From the NCBI RefSeq assembly GCF_017916325.1, contig NC_090166.1, forward strand, positions 1,485,228 to 1,549,227: a stretch of DNA of 64,000 nucleotides, read 5' to 3'. Below the pieces are notes generated by a model. The model saw only the letters and a list, made by a program, of their open reading frames with translations. It had not been told where the DNA came from and made no database searches. Numbering within the stretch: the first letter of the stretch is position 1; the number at the start of each line of letters is the position of its first letter. Shown in pieces: positions 18,338-29,044 of this stretch. This DNA is from Leishmania martiniquensis. Lineage: Eukaryota > Euglenozoa > Kinetoplastea > Trypanosomatida > Trypanosomatidae. The position numbers and the translations under genes are program-made.

Positions 18338-21300
18338 CACGTCCACACCAACGGCAGCGCACAGAAGAAGCGGAGGAAAATCAGAGCGAAAAATATGCGA
18401 ATGTCCACGCAGACGACTGTGGACGCGTCGCAAAACAAAAAAAAGAGGGATATTCCGGTAAAAGGAGATCGGCGAGCAGCGGAGCGCTGCGACGAGAGAT
18501 GCAACACGACTGTTGCGTACCCCCAGTCGTGTCGGCAGACGTGTTCCCGCAGGCAGGTCGAACAAAAGAACGTGAAGGGCACTAGACAGTGGCGCCGTTG
18601 GTGTCCTCCCACGCTAAGAGGTAGAGAAAAGCACAGTAAGCGAACAAGAAGGGAGCAGCAGTGGGTCTGGCGCAAGAGCAGCAGGAAGCTGTTGCGCACG
18701 CCCGAGGACCGCTGGCAGCCTCAGCGTCTATGTTGGCGTTCCTCTTTCTCTCTCTCCAGCGGCGAGGATCGTGCTGCTTGGATCCCGCTAGAGTGATGAG
18801 TGGGGCCCAGAGAGGCGGACGCCTTATGCAGCAGCGCACTAGCAGCACCCGCACGTCGAAAGGCAGTAGCTGAGTTGAGCAAAGGGAAAGAGGGAGGGGT
18901 CTCAGGGACAGTAAGGAGGAGAGAGCGACGGCAGAGAGAGTGAGGCACAGGAGCACTGTCCGTGCTACCCAAGCGGAGTGCACGAGCAAGCGGCAAAGAC
19001 GGCCCGCCCTGAACAGCGGTGTGTATAGCGTTGTCACAGAGACCGATGCCACACCACAGCGCATGGTGCACCCTCTCGACCCTCCACCAATGACTCACCT
19101 CGATGGACCGAAAAGGTGGGTCTGCCGGAGAAGTCGTACCACTTCGCGTTCGCTTGTGTGTGCGTTCGCCATATATTTCGTTTATGTTGCAGATGAGCGC
19201 CGGCTCCACTGCCCGTGCGGGGTGTGGGTGTGCCCACCTGCGTGATGCGCTGAATCCGTTTAGCGGAATTCGCCACAGAGCCGCGCTTGTCGCTCCAAAG
19301 TGACAGTTGGGAGGAGTCGGTGATGCTCGACTGCAGCGCCCGAGAGAGAGCACCGCATCGACCGTATCACTCGCCGTATCACCGCCATTATTTCCCCAGA
19401 GGTCGCAGACAGAGGCGTGCTCTAAGCTCGGGGTTGCTGGAGCACTTGGGAACACACCAGTGACTTCCTACCTCGCGTCACGCATCGGCAACCGCACTCA
19501 ACGACCTTGACAACAGCGGTACCACAACATGCACGGCGGCCGCCTTCACAGCCGTCAGCTCAGCGTGGGTGCACACGGTCAGCGCTCTTTCGCCACGCCG
19601 TCTGTCCATCGACGAAATAAGCGAAGCGGAGCGGCTGTGAGCTATCCACAGAGCGTCCAGGGCATCGAAGGGGGGAGACACGCGCCCATCAGGACAACCA
19701 CACCCACTGAAGGCGACGGCTGGCTTGAAGTGAGCTCGCGACGCAGCACAGCCTTGCTCGGCAATCTCACCTTTACGTTGAGCGCACCAGCGAAGGGGCT
19801 CTTCGGTACGAGAGCCCCGCCGCAACCCACCCTGCCTTCACGACAGTCCTATGCGCGCTGAACAGTGCGGTGATGTACTGGCGCCGGCCTACCGAGAACT
19901 CATTCCTCTCACACGCGTCTACCTTCCGCACCGATACCCCCGCCCCCTGCGGCGCTTTGCCTTCTCACCCAAATCGGCGGCACAATCGTCACTGAGCAGC
20001 GCCTCACACGCCACAACAGAAACGACATCGTCGGCGACGAGCAGTTGCAGACCGTCCGCCTCCACCTCCTTCGACACAACGAAGCCTGCCGCCTCAACCG
20101 GGAGTGCCACGCCGATGGTGACGTTTTGAAGCACCCTTTCCTCCAAAAAGACGCCACAGCCCTTCTCCAGCACCGGCCCAGCGAGGGCGAGTAGCCCTGT
20201 CACCGTACTCGGCCCGGTGTACGCAGGCGTGGCCAGGAAATCGGCGAGGTGAGGAAGCCGAGCGAAACTCTACTGCACAGCGTTCATCGTGAAGAGTGGC
20301 CAGGCGTTCCCGCAGCTGGCTTGGCTCGAATGGCTGTCACAGAGGCTCTACTCGCCAAAGGGGGACATCGTAAGAGTTGCTAGGGATGCTCCCGCGGTAG
20401 TCACTGGAGACAGCCCTCTCGCCACGCGGCAACAGAAGGAAGGGCGAAGAAGCGCGCGGCACAGATCTTCTGCTCGCGTGCGCCTGCGAGCGAGAGAGAG
20501 CAAAGAGGAAGAGGAAATGCTGCACTGGGGTCAGGGGAGGCTGAGTGCACTTGGAGGAGGAGACCATCGAGAAGCATCGCAGAAGCACACGCGACAGAGG
20601 CTGCTGATCCGCGCAGCAGTTCGTGAAGTCCGGAGAGAGGACCACGGCAGCGCGCCTGCACGGAACCCAGAAGAAAGGTGCATCGCCTGCGTCGATGTGT
20701 GCACCAAGAGTCAAGCGTCAGGTCGATGTCGTTGAGACCATTGCCGGTGCAGGCGAATGAGAAACCCCCAAAAGGCGGTGCCAATCACGTCGCTGAGCCT
20801 GCCATGCTTCGTTTCACTCCTTCGCCTCCACCCTCGATCGGTGCCGACCAGAGATCTACGCGTCCCCCCCCCAACCATCACCGGCTCACCCAAGCTCGAG
20901 CGCTTATTGGCTCTGCTGTGGACTGCACGCACACGGGCTTGCGCGGCGGCTGAGACTTCGGCCGTACCACAGGCAGCACACGCGGCACGCAAGCGCCAAG
21001 AGATATATATCTGCCTGCGCATCCACGCTGCCGTCTCTGAATCGGGTGAGCAGGAGGGTACACCTTAGGTTGTAATAGCCGGCGCTGCTTTGCCCCCCGC
21101 CCGTTCTCTCTCTCCTCCCCTCCCCCTCCTCGAACCCCTTCCCCTCAGCCGGCACTTCCGTCGACGTCGGGCAACGCCATACCGCACTGCGCACCTCACG
21201 AAAGAGGGAAAGAGGCCGAGAAGAGGGACAGGGAAAGCCCGAAGAGAGCCGCAACAACAGCAGTAGTGCGCGCACACAGCAGAAACTCACCACCCACCTC

Positions 21301-21341
21301 GCCAAGGCGTGGCCACATCTTTGGCGTGCTTGCCCACACTT
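18338..21341. other. Long (3 kb) gap with splice signal and coding relics
   Basis: Opposite 18429-18447 the minus strand has CCCTCTTTTTTTTGTTTTG, followed by an AG opposite 18417-18418: a candidate acceptor for the giant gene. No intact gene is found across the rest. Minus-strand fragments with protein-like composition lie at 19478-20269 and are listed separately. Plus-strand purine blocks near 20500-20560 and 21190-21250 add further pyrimidine tracts on the transcribed strand. Confidence 0.5.
19478..20269 (-). pseudogene. Possible decayed gene in several frames, family unknown
   Basis: A stop-to-stop minus-strand frame at 19919-20269 lacks an ATG but reads like a folded protein: SFARLPHLADFLATPAYTGP, then GPVLEKGCGVFLEERV, VTIGVALPVEAAGFVVSKE and EADGLQLLVADDVVSVV. 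Just downstream, two overlapping frames at 19478-19830 also contain protein-like pieces (ALVPKSPFAGALNVKVRLPS in one, and FDALDALWIAHSRSASLIS then HAELTAVKAAAVHVVVPLLS in the other). Together they look like a gene of about 250 codons broken by frameshifts and without a start. I could not assign a family. Chance openness cannot be excluded. Confidence 0.35.
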
Positions 21342-22070
21342 TTACTCCTCGGCCGCGTCGGCCGCCTCACTGTTCCCGCCGGCAGTAGCTTCAGTTGCCT
21401 CAGCAGGGCCCTCCTCGTCGACCCGCACGACGCGCTTCACCACCGACACTGTCGGCGCGGGCGTTGCGGCCGACGCAGCCGTCGGCCGGATCGAGCAGGA
21501 GCGCAGGGCGGTTGTCATGCGATCGATATCACGCGTCAGCTCGCTGTTCTTGTCGATGATGCCTTGCATCTGCCTGTTCGCCTTGACCATGTCGCCCTTC
21601 CACTTCTCCGTCATGCTGCGCACCATCTCCACCATCTCATCTGTCTGCTGCTTCACCGACGCCTTCGCAGCCTCACATTTGCGGCGGATGGAGCGGCGTG
21701 TCCAGGCGATCCAGTACCACATAACAACAAAGACGACCACGCACGCCGCAGGCACGTTGAACTCTTCCCTCCACTGGCTCTGAACGAGCCTTGTCGCGTG
21801 TGTCTGCACGGCATTGAAGTCGCGCTTCTTGACCGCGTCCATGACCTCGTTCGCAGGGAAGCGGTACGCCTCCGACTTTGCCGAGCTCTGTGCGGTGCTG
21901 CTGCCGTTTACCGCATCCGGTGTATTGGCCAGGATGCTCGAGTCCGCCTTCTTCACCTCTCCACTGTCACACGCCATAGCGGACGCCTCACCCTTGAGAC
22001 TGTTTGATTGCCTCTGCGCCGCCGTCATCAGTGGCACCGAGCACGACCCCCGTCGCATGGCACGCCACAT
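21342..22070 (-). CDS. Single-pass membrane protein with cytosolic-type coiled coil, 242 aa
   Basis: The ATG at 22070 gives MWRAMRRGSCSVPLMTAAQR; a start at M5 or M15 is possible. One strongly hydrophobic segment, VPAACVVVFVVMWYWIAW (about residues 106-123), is followed by the basic stretch TRRSIRRK and then a coiled coil of about 70 residues (for example SVKQQTDEMVEMVRSMTEKW). The C-terminus is Ala/Glu/Thr-rich and acidic. The basic flank after the span suggests that the C-terminal part faces the cytosol (or the matrix, if organellar). There is no cleavable signal peptide. The family is not recognised; the architecture would suit a tether or scaffold at an internal membrane, which is inference. 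A pyrimidine tract opposite 22296-22345 lies about 230 bases upstream on plus coordinates and more probably serves this gene than any other. Confidence 0.75.
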   Translation of the reverse strand: MWRAMRRGSCSVPLMTAAQRQSNSLKGEASAMACDSGEVKKADSSILANTPDAVNGSSTAQSSAKSEAYRFPANEVMDAVKKRDFNAVQTHATRLVQSQWREEFNVPAACVVVFVVMWYWIAWTRRSIRRKCEAAKASVKQQTDEMVEMVRSMTEKWKGDMVKANRQMQGIIDKNSELTRDIDRMTTALRSCSIRPTAASAATPAPTVSVVKRVVRVDEEGPAEATEATAGGNSEAADAAEE

Positions 22071-22751
22071 TTTTTTTACGTGCTCCCCAATAGCTACTTA
22101 GAGAAGGACAGGGTGGGGGTGAGGGGAGGGCAGTGAGGGCCCAGTGGGGTTGCGCTCTGTATGAGCCTCGATGTGTTTTTTTTCCTCTGAGGCCGCGACG
22201 GCGTCGGCGTGCCTCCTAGCGCCTGCGTCTCTCGGTGGGGGGGCGGATTCCACTGTGCGTCAGGAAACTTACGCGCTCAAACGGGCACAAGCGGTGAAAG
22301 GGGGAGAAAAAGAGTGAGAAAAAAGGGGGTGGTGGGAAAGCGGAAATGGCTAGAAGGACATTGACAGGTGTGCGACCGCGTAGCGATGCACAGGAAGGGG
22401 CAGGGGTGCATTGGGCGCTTGCCCTCGGTGGGTAGCCTCCCCTGCACAGGGCACATGCACAGGCGCGCACTGCCGACTCGACGGAGGCTGAACACGCGGT
22501 AATCGGTGGAAACGCATAGAGCAGGTGAGGGATGCTGAGAGGAGGGGCTCGCCCACACCGCTGTGTCTGGGCACGCAAGAACACCGTGGGCACAGCGTAA
22601 AATACCGGTAAGAGTGTACGAGCACAGCGAAAAACGGTTAACCACCGCTGCGCGTCGGGCGGCGCCTGTACCAACGCACTCGGGTGGGCACAGGCATGCG
22701 GATATCAATGGCGCCGGCCAAACCGATCCTCCTATCGTACCCACTCTTGCC
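22071..22751. promoter_or_regulatory. Intergenic region with strong polypyrimidine tract
   Basis: Plus 22296-22345 is almost pure purine (two blocks of G and A), so the transcribed strand has a long pyrimidine tract; the first AG after it is opposite 22276-22277. This is a likely trans-splice acceptor for the membrane-protein gene at 22070. The remaining bases are the 3' UTR of the cyclase-family gene. Confidence 0.55.
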
Positions 22752-23276
22752 CTACTCGTCGTCGATGACAGCCACCGCGCGTACCGGCGAGCCATCGCCG
22801 CCCTGAATACGCAGCGGAAGTCCGTAAAAGGTGAAGGACTTGCCAATGAGATCCTCGACGTTCACGAGGTCTGTGTAGGTGATGATGCCACGACTCAGTA
22901 GCAGACGCTCCGTCTTCTCCTCCAGTGGGCCACCAACAAATGGCGCGTTGGCAGCCACGATGCGCGGCACACACTCGGCCGGCACAGCCTCGTGGAAGAG
23001 GAGCCCCTTGTTCGGTGGAAACGACAACGCTGCAACAGTCACAACCACTGCTGGCCCGCAAAACCGCGTCAGAGGAACCTCGTCCAGGTTGCTACCCCCC
23101 TCGTGCATGTGAATGGGAGCGTCGACGTGCGTGCCAGTGTGAGAACCCATCTGCAGCTGCCGCACCTCCCACCCGTCCTTCTCGCGTGTGCACACCTTCG
23201 TCACTCGCACTGGCGGGTCCCCGTTGTACACCGGCATCCCATCATACAATGGAAGGGAAAGGTCGACAAGGCGCAT
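22752..23276 (-). CDS. Small cyclase / kynurenine-formamidase-family metal hydrolase, 174 aa
   Basis: Start at ATG 23276 (MRLVDLSLPLYDGMPVYNGD). The open frame reaches 23432, but that part translates a T-rich pyrimidine tract, and a clean AG lies opposite 23296-23297, giving a 5' UTR of about 19 nt. The family signature is clear: LSLPLYDGMPVYNGDPP near the start, then HTGTHVDAPIH (residues 46-56), the metal-binding motif of the cyclase family (PF04199), which includes bacterial N-formylkynurenine formamidase. The C-terminus GLPLRIQGGDGSPVRAVAV also fits. At 174 residues it is shorter than the usual 200-220, with the centre between the metal motif and the C-terminal strand compressed. The true substrate is unknown; an amidase/formamidase role is inference. 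This family is common in bacteria, so lateral acquisition is possible. Confidence 0.85.
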   Translation of the reverse strand: MRLVDLSLPLYDGMPVYNGDPPVRVTKVCTREKDGWEVRQLQMGSHTGTHVDAPIHMHEGGSNLDEVPLTRFCGPAVVVTVAALSFPPNKGLLFHEAVPAECVPRIVAANAPFVGGPLEEKTERLLLSRGIITYTDLVNVEDLIGKSFTFYGLPLRIQGGDGSPVRAVAVIDDE

Positions 23277-23345
23277 CGGTTGGGCCGGTGTTGCTCTGCG
23301 TTGAGCGCGTGAGAGAGCGAAAAGCGAAAGGACTCCACCGAAAAA
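23277..23345 (-). promoter_or_regulatory. Trans-splice acceptor for the cyclase-family gene
   Basis: The minus strand here contains T- and CT-rich runs (opposite the purine stretch 23311-23345) with no AG until CGCAG opposite 23296-23300, then the ATG at 23276. This is the textbook arrangement for spliced-leader addition in trypanosomatids. Confidence 0.6.
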
Positions 23346-25561
23346 AAGAGCGCAGGTGGACGGCGGAGAAGAGCAGAGAGAGTGTGCGCACACTGGAAAG
23401 GGACGGAAAACAGATGGGACAGCGATGCCCACTCCTCATCGGCATCGCGGCCGTCGCTATTCGCCACGCGTTCAGAGCGCTCAGCATCTCGTAAGCGCTT
23501 GGGAGAGAGAAGAAGCGGTCTTCCATGACCACAGGCTTTAGTAGGCGATGGACTACTTCCCGGTGGCCTGATACGCCTCCTCTCTTCCTTCTGTCTGCGC
23601 CCATCGGCACAAACATCGTCATCTCTGCCTCACACCGGAGGAGGGTGCCACTAAATGTGGTGGCGCCTTCCGAAAGTGCAGAGCAAGAGAAAAGGAATGA
23701 CTGCGTCTTCAAGTGTCTCTGCGGCATGCACTGCTGCCCGCCTCCGTCCTGCGCTACAAGGCCGACACCGCACATCACTCCGTCTGCAGCATAAACACCT
23801 TTACGCCTACTCGAGCGATTCGAAGAGAGGCGAAACAGCCCGGCAGCCCCTCCACGACGCCAAAGTTTTCCACCGCCGCATCCGCATGCTCAAAGAGGGT
23901 TGCCACATCCTGCGCTCGGGGCAAACGCTTTCTCCGGCAGGGGACAGAAGGGCAGACACCCGACAGTCCCGCCACAGCCCCCCTCCCTCTGCACACGCTA
24001 GCAGGCCGCTAAAGCCCGCATCTATAAGAAACGCGCCCACCTCGAGAGCCGCTTCGGCGCTGCTGAAAAACACGCCGTAACGAAGCACTCGAAGTAGCGC
24101 CGCCCTTGCGATTCGGCAGGACGGCCAACTCATCCGTAATCTGAGAGGGTGCAGGAGACCCCTGCGTGCAAAGCAGTGCCGTTGCGGGAAGCCCCTCTGC
24201 CCACACAGAAATGTCACACACCAGAAAAAAGCACCTCTGCATCGTGTGCGCACCTCGCCACTCCTCAGCGAGCGTTTACACGGAGTAAGCGCAGGGTACA
24301 TGTAAGGCATGCAGAGCTTAGTTCCTGGGCCGACGCGTCGAGCCCGGCCCCCATGACAGTCAGCTCTTCTATCCCAGTCATCATGAGAGCGCATTAAGTT
24401 CCACCGCTCGGCGCCTGCAAAAAGCCTCTCTTCGGGCAGCCGAGAGGCAGGCGCCGGTGACGTGCTGATATTCATGAGTCCCAGCAGGCGGGAGAAGACC
24501 ACGACAACGCCGCTGAGCAACTACAGCCATCATCGGTGCTGTGAAGGAGTAAAGTGAGACAAGCAACACCAAATCAGAGGCCACCCTCGCCTCATCGTCT
24601 TCATGCCGTAAAGAAACCTTCAAAGAGAGCCATCGGTCAGATGTGATGCAAAGCACATGGGAACTGAACAGTGTTGAAGTCTCATCACCCGCCTTGCCCG
24701 AGAACGAGTTGCGACCCCGGTCGCACCGCCCCCCCTCCCCGCACACACACAGATGTGCCCACTTTCTTTCCCTCTCCTCGGCATAGATCCACCCTGTTTT
24801 GCGACTCATCCGCGCCCCTCGTCCGTGCTGGTCTTCGGTAAGGAAGTCCATAGAGACATTTACCCATCAATGCCACCCTTTGCGCATCTGAGAAGGGGGA
24901 GGAAGGTCTGCACGTCTTCCTGCACGCATCAGAGGCCCAAGAGCCGAGAACGATGCGTTGAACAGTCCCGCGAAACAGGTGCTGCACTGCCGTCAGACCA
25001 CAGATGCGGAGATACAGCAGACAGACGTTCTGAAGCTCAAGCATATGTGGCGAGAGTGATCAACCCGACACAGACACAGAGTGCTCGCAGGACTACCGTG
25101 CAGACAACCGAGCTCACCCAGAACGACTAGAGAAAAGGTGAAACGGTGCCGCTAGTGCGCAATGGGCAACGGCGATAAGGAACGAGGGCTGCAGCGAGAC
25201 GCGTGGCCTCCACTAGGAAGGCATCCGCCCCGTGGCGCCACGTTCCTTCCACGTCTGCCGAATAGCGTTCCGCGAGAAGACCGCCCACCCGAACAAACAG
25301 ACGTACACAAAGCGACGGCGCTCAGCACCCACACGCTCCGTTTTCCGTGATGGCCCTCGAACTGGACCCGAGGTGCTCTAACAGCACGCGACCACAAAGC
25401 CGTCGTATTCGCGTGGCGCGTCTCGTCTGCGCCCACTTCGCCACCGATAGATTGAGGCGTCCCTTCGCACGAGGACGTCCCTCAACGGCCTAGAGAACAG
25501 TGAAATTGCGTTCAACGACCGCGTCAGTGCACGCGATCATCACCTGAAGGGCTCTGCAGGA
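23346..25561. other. Long gap without an intact gene
   Basis: No complete coding region is supported on either strand. Minus-strand protein-like fragments at 23775-24160 are listed as a possible relic. The remainder is mixed sequence with short purine blocks. It ends at a (CA)n run that opens the direct repeat. Confidence 0.5.
23775..24160 (-). pseudogene. Possible decayed gene fragment in two frames
   Basis: In one minus-strand frame, about 24090-23930 reads RYGVFFSSAEAALEVGAFLI followed by DAGFSGLLACAEGGGLWRDC. In a second frame, about 23960-23775 reads RAQDVATLFEHADAAVENFG, then VVEGLPGCFASLRIARVGVK and a stop. Both have folded-protein composition and join if one frameshift near 23960 is allowed. 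No start codon or family was identified. Chance openness in GC-rich DNA remains possible. Confidence 0.3.
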
Positions 25562-26390
25562 GTACACACACACACACACAGACACGCACATACAGATACA
25601 AAGGCACACACATAGGCCTTCGCACGTTATCGCACAGCAGCAGCGCCATGGGCGGAAAGCCCATCAGAGGTCAAACAAAGAGTAACGGTCTTGTCTTGCA
25701 TGCGGGCGTGTGCCCTCAGCGTCAGCGATCCATTTGTGTCTCATCATGTCAGCTCCGACAACCACATATGCACGCACACCTACAGAGCCGGACGCCTGCC
25801 GCGCCGTCGCTCACAGTCCTTTCGCATCCGCTGACCAGTGATAAGCAGGACAGGGTGGGGGGGGCACAAAAAATGACTCGCCAGACAGAGTGGGTGGAAG
25901 GAAAGTGGGAAAGTAGCGGGGCAAACACAGAGTCGCTGCCGTGAGCCGCACATGCAAGAATATGCGCTGCATTCGCCAGGGCTCACACGCATGCCCAGTC
26001 GCCGCGTGGCCGCGCGTGGCGACACCGCGCGGATAGGGCCGCACACACGCGCACGTGGAGCACCACCACGCGGTATAGCACACTCCGCTTCGTAGGCGCC
26101 AACCCGTGGCAAGGCCCACCAAAAAGAAATGGAGAGGCTCAGCGCGCTCCCCTATCGCTGGTTACTTCATCATCTGTTTCGTTTCTTATTCGTCCGCCTG
26201 GCACTCCCTCGTCCGCCGGCATCCACAGCCGTCACAGCCCGCGTGCTGCACAGCCCAGCCCGTCGTCGACGCTCGCGGGGGGGGCAGGGGAGGAAAGCCA
26301 TCACATAAGCCGCATGGGCCAAGAAAACGTTAATAGACACGGAGGCACAGGCGGCGCTGTGAAGGAGAGCTCACGCAGATGGCACACAGA
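25562..26390. repeat. Direct repeat, copy 1 (about 829 bp)
   Basis: The segment starts at a (CA)n tract and ends at GGCACACAGA. It recurs at 29601-30427 in the same orientation with an offset of 4037 bases. Over the length I compared the copies look identical apart from two bases in the (CA)n run. It holds no convincing gene: its open frames are short, overlap, and are identical in both copies only because the DNA is. On the transcribed strand it lies beyond the 3' end of the left ZIP gene. It could be part of a duplicated 3' UTR/intergenic unit or a SIDER-type degenerate retroposon; I could not verify the latter. Confidence 0.9.
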
Positions 26391-27715
26391 TGCTCGTTGC
26401 CGAGTTGCTCGTCTCACAGAACGCACGCACTTACGTTTGTATCGATGAAGGGAGGGAGGGAGGAGGGGCATTTTTCTCTGACTTACCATCCAAGGGTCTT
26501 GCGTCAAATAACGGCGACCACCTCTGACAGAAGCACCCACAGAGAGAAGCGGTGCAGCGAAGACGCACATGTTGATTCAATTTGGACGAAAGTTGTTCAA
26601 CTGAGCGATTAAAATTGGGGAAAAAAACAGTCACCATACGAGAAGAGATGCCCGAGAATGAAAACGGAGAAGGGAGAAGGGGAAGCCGAAAGGTAAGAGG
26701 AGGAAAGGGCGTGTGTCACTGGCGCTTAGGGCGTGCCGGCGCGCAGATGCTAGCGCGACCACTCCCACGTATGGGTGTGCAACACAATTGTATGCTCAAC
26801 GCACACAGACATGCGGGCAGGGGGAGAGAGGTGCGGTAAACAACAACGAAAAATGGAAACGGAAAGAGTACAGCTAATCAATTTCAACGAGAGATTTACA
26901 CGAAGCAAAGAAGATTCAAAGAGAGAGAGACACACACACAGGCGCAATAGCGATGAGTCACAACAAGCGCAGATGGAGTACGGTGTCAGACACGAAACAG
27001 AAAGGTGAGCCGTCCTACACAGGGAGCCGGCACACACACACACAAACATGCTCTGAAGCGCACGCGCAGGAAAAAAAAGTACGAAAAACAAATGCTTGCT
27101 CATCACACGAGCTGCCAGAGAAAACGACCTGTTAGCGAAAACTATCACTTCTCCCTCCCTCGCCGCGATGATTGCAGCCGCCCACCACCACCGCCACCAC
27201 CCACTCCAACGGCAGCCATCTCGATCTCAAAGAGAAGCGACCGAGGTAATATAGTTTCCTTGCACAAGGCTGACGTATGGGGTTGTGAGGGAGGAGAAGG
27301 TGTCGACCAGGGGGCACGAGAGGGGAGTGGTACCATAATAAAGCAGACGAGGAGGACGAGGAGGTGAAGAGGGGGCGATATTGAAGGCGCGTGGAACAGA
27401 AAAAAAGACACACAGACAAACGTTCTGCAAACAACTGATTTTTCCCTTTCTGCAGCTCCGACTCCGCGAGGGGCTCCGCCGCGGCCCCTGGAGGTGAGTT
27501 GGTCCTTCAATGCTTTCGAGGCCCCTGCGAGTAGCAGACGCCGTGCCGCCCACCAGCATCATGTCATACACGCGCACGGAGAAAGGAGAGCGAGCAAAAC
27601 GAAATGGAGGCGTACTGGCCTCCGAGTATTACGCCAAAGCTCGCAAGTACGCCAAATTCACTGCCAAAAAAACAGCGTAGAGCAGTCAGCACGTCGCGCA
27701 GGCACGCGAAGGCGC
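26391..27715. other. 3' region of the left ZIP gene
   Basis: Non-coding, with a purine block at 26446-26470, (CA)n runs near 26931-26942 and 27031-27044, and a long A/G-rich stretch at 26640-26710. It lies between the ZIP stop codon and the direct repeat, and is about 780 bases longer than the equivalent stretch after the right ZIP gene. Confidence 0.5.
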
Positions 27716-29044
27716 CTACAGCCAGTTGCCCACAAGGGCCATCAACCCCATTCCAACCCACACAGCCGCGAAAAGAGTTACCTTCTTTGCAACGCGGTAC
27801 GGCTGCCCATCGGCGCAGTAGTGCTTCACGTCCGCCACAAAGTCACCGAGCAGCAGTGTGAAGGCGAGGTACAGTAGAATGCCCCCGCACAATGTGTCCA
27901 GCACGGCAACGAGAGTCACAAAGCCACCACCGGACATCGCTGACGGCGACACAGACACAGCGATCGCGGCGGCTGCCATGCCAACAGGCGCGCTGACGGA
28001 GAACACAAGGGCCAGGATGATATCTAGGTTGCCCTTGAACGCTGCATCCGCCAGGCGCGACCCCATCGCCATGCCCTCGAACAGCTGGTGGAACACAAGC
28101 GCGATAAGCAGCGGCTTCAATTCACTGTCCGTCGTCAGCCCGACAGTCAGGCCCACAAACACGCTGTGCAGCGTCACACCAAACTCCATGCACAATGCGG
28201 AGATTACGCGGCGAACGGAGCCCATGTTCAATGGCGGCGTCACAGTGAGGTGCTGGTGGCCGTGAGACACACCTTCACCGCAGTGATCGTGGTGCTCCGT
28301 GGGCGGCATCGTTGGCAAGGCCTCATTCCTTTCCAAAGCAGCAACCGGCACCCTTGGCTCCGCAGAGCTTTTCCCCTTAGTCACCTCACGTCCAGCAGGC
28401 GATAATCCAGTGAGACGAACCTCCACAAGTTCCTCGCTCAACGCCCTATCCGCCTGCGTAGGGCCAGACGTAACGCCGCCCTCCAATTCAGCGGAGAGCT
28501 CGCGGACATCTTGGTCGCTCTTTCTATCCACCCTGGCCGCCTCAACCTCCGCCTCCCGCTTAGACTTCATCCAGCGCTCAGCCATGTCGGCCAGCTGCAT
28601 GTCCAGCGCCTGCATCAGCAGCACACCGATCATGGCAAACAAAAAGTATAGTGGCGCGTACTTCTTCAACAGGGGAGGGACGCAGTCCTCTGTGAGCGCC
28701 TCGGCACCCTCGAAGATCAAGTGAATTGTCGACACCGACAGCAGAACGCCAGTTGCGGCAGACTTAGCAGCGGAGAACACAAACGGGTACTTCACAAGCC
28801 ACGGGATGCACTTGCCGAGTAGCGGAATCGCAGTGCCCAGAAGAGAGGCGAAGAGAATGAGGAATAGCGCGCCCACATGCAGCCCCAACGAGTAGGACCC
28901 TGTGAAGCCATCGCACAGCGAGCGCTCCCCCTGCTGGGATTCAGCCGTGTCAGAATCACCGGCGTTAAGCGGTGCAGACACGAGGTAGCCGAGCCTCATC
29001 AGATACTGCACGCTCGCCTCCACACTGAGATTCGGGGTCGCCAT
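27716..29044 (-). CDS. LIT: ZIP-family iron/zinc transporter (LIT-type), left copy, 442 aa
   Basis: Start ATG 29044 (MATPNLSVEASVQYL); the longer open frame to 29380 covers a CT-rich leader with a splice acceptor opposite 29174-29175. The protein is a eukaryotic ZIP (PF02535) with the expected eight membrane spans: about 52-76, 89-112, 130-152, then a long cytosolic loop and 280-302, 311-330, 340-363, 373-398 and 420-442. The loop ends in a His-rich cluster (residues 251-265, HHDHCGEGVSHGHQH). The metal-path motifs HSVFVG (H293) and HQLFEG (H319, E323) are intact. LIT1, characterised in L. amazonensis, is a plasma-membrane ferrous iron transporter induced by iron shortage; the same role is likely here, but iron against zinc preference cannot be read from sequence. 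It forms a tandem pair with the gene at 30972-32261, from which its N-terminus and loop have diverged. Confidence 0.93.
   Translation of the reverse strand: MATPNLSVEASVQYLMRLGYLVSAPLNAGDSDTAESQQGERSLCDGFTGSYSLGLHVGALFLILFASLLGTAIPLLGKCIPWLVKYPFVFSAAKSAATGVLLSVSTIHLIFEGAEALTEDCVPPLLKKYAPLYFLFAMIGVLLMQALDMQLADMAERWMKSKREAEVEAARVDRKSDQDVRELSAELEGGVTSGPTQADRALSEELVEVRLTGLSPAGREVTKGKSSAEPRVPVAALERNEALPTMPPTEHHDHCGEGVSHGHQHLTVTPPLNMGSVRRVISALCMEFGVTLHSVFVGLTVGLTTDSELKPLLIALVFHQLFEGMAMGSRLADAAFKGNLDIILALVFSVSAPVGMAAAAIAVSVSPSAMSGGGFVTLVAVLDTLCGGILLYLAFTLLLGDFVADVKHYCADGQPYRVAKKVTLFAAVWVGMGLMALVGNWL

Noticed and set aside
18721..19455. Minus-strand frame of 244 codons in the 3 kb gap
   Set aside because: Contains pyrimidine-rich leader-like sequence and no coherent protein features.
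25648..25944. Small frames inside the repeats, identical at 29685-29981
   Set aside because: Identical only because the repeat DNA is identical; several overlapping frames are open on both strands, which argues against a protein.
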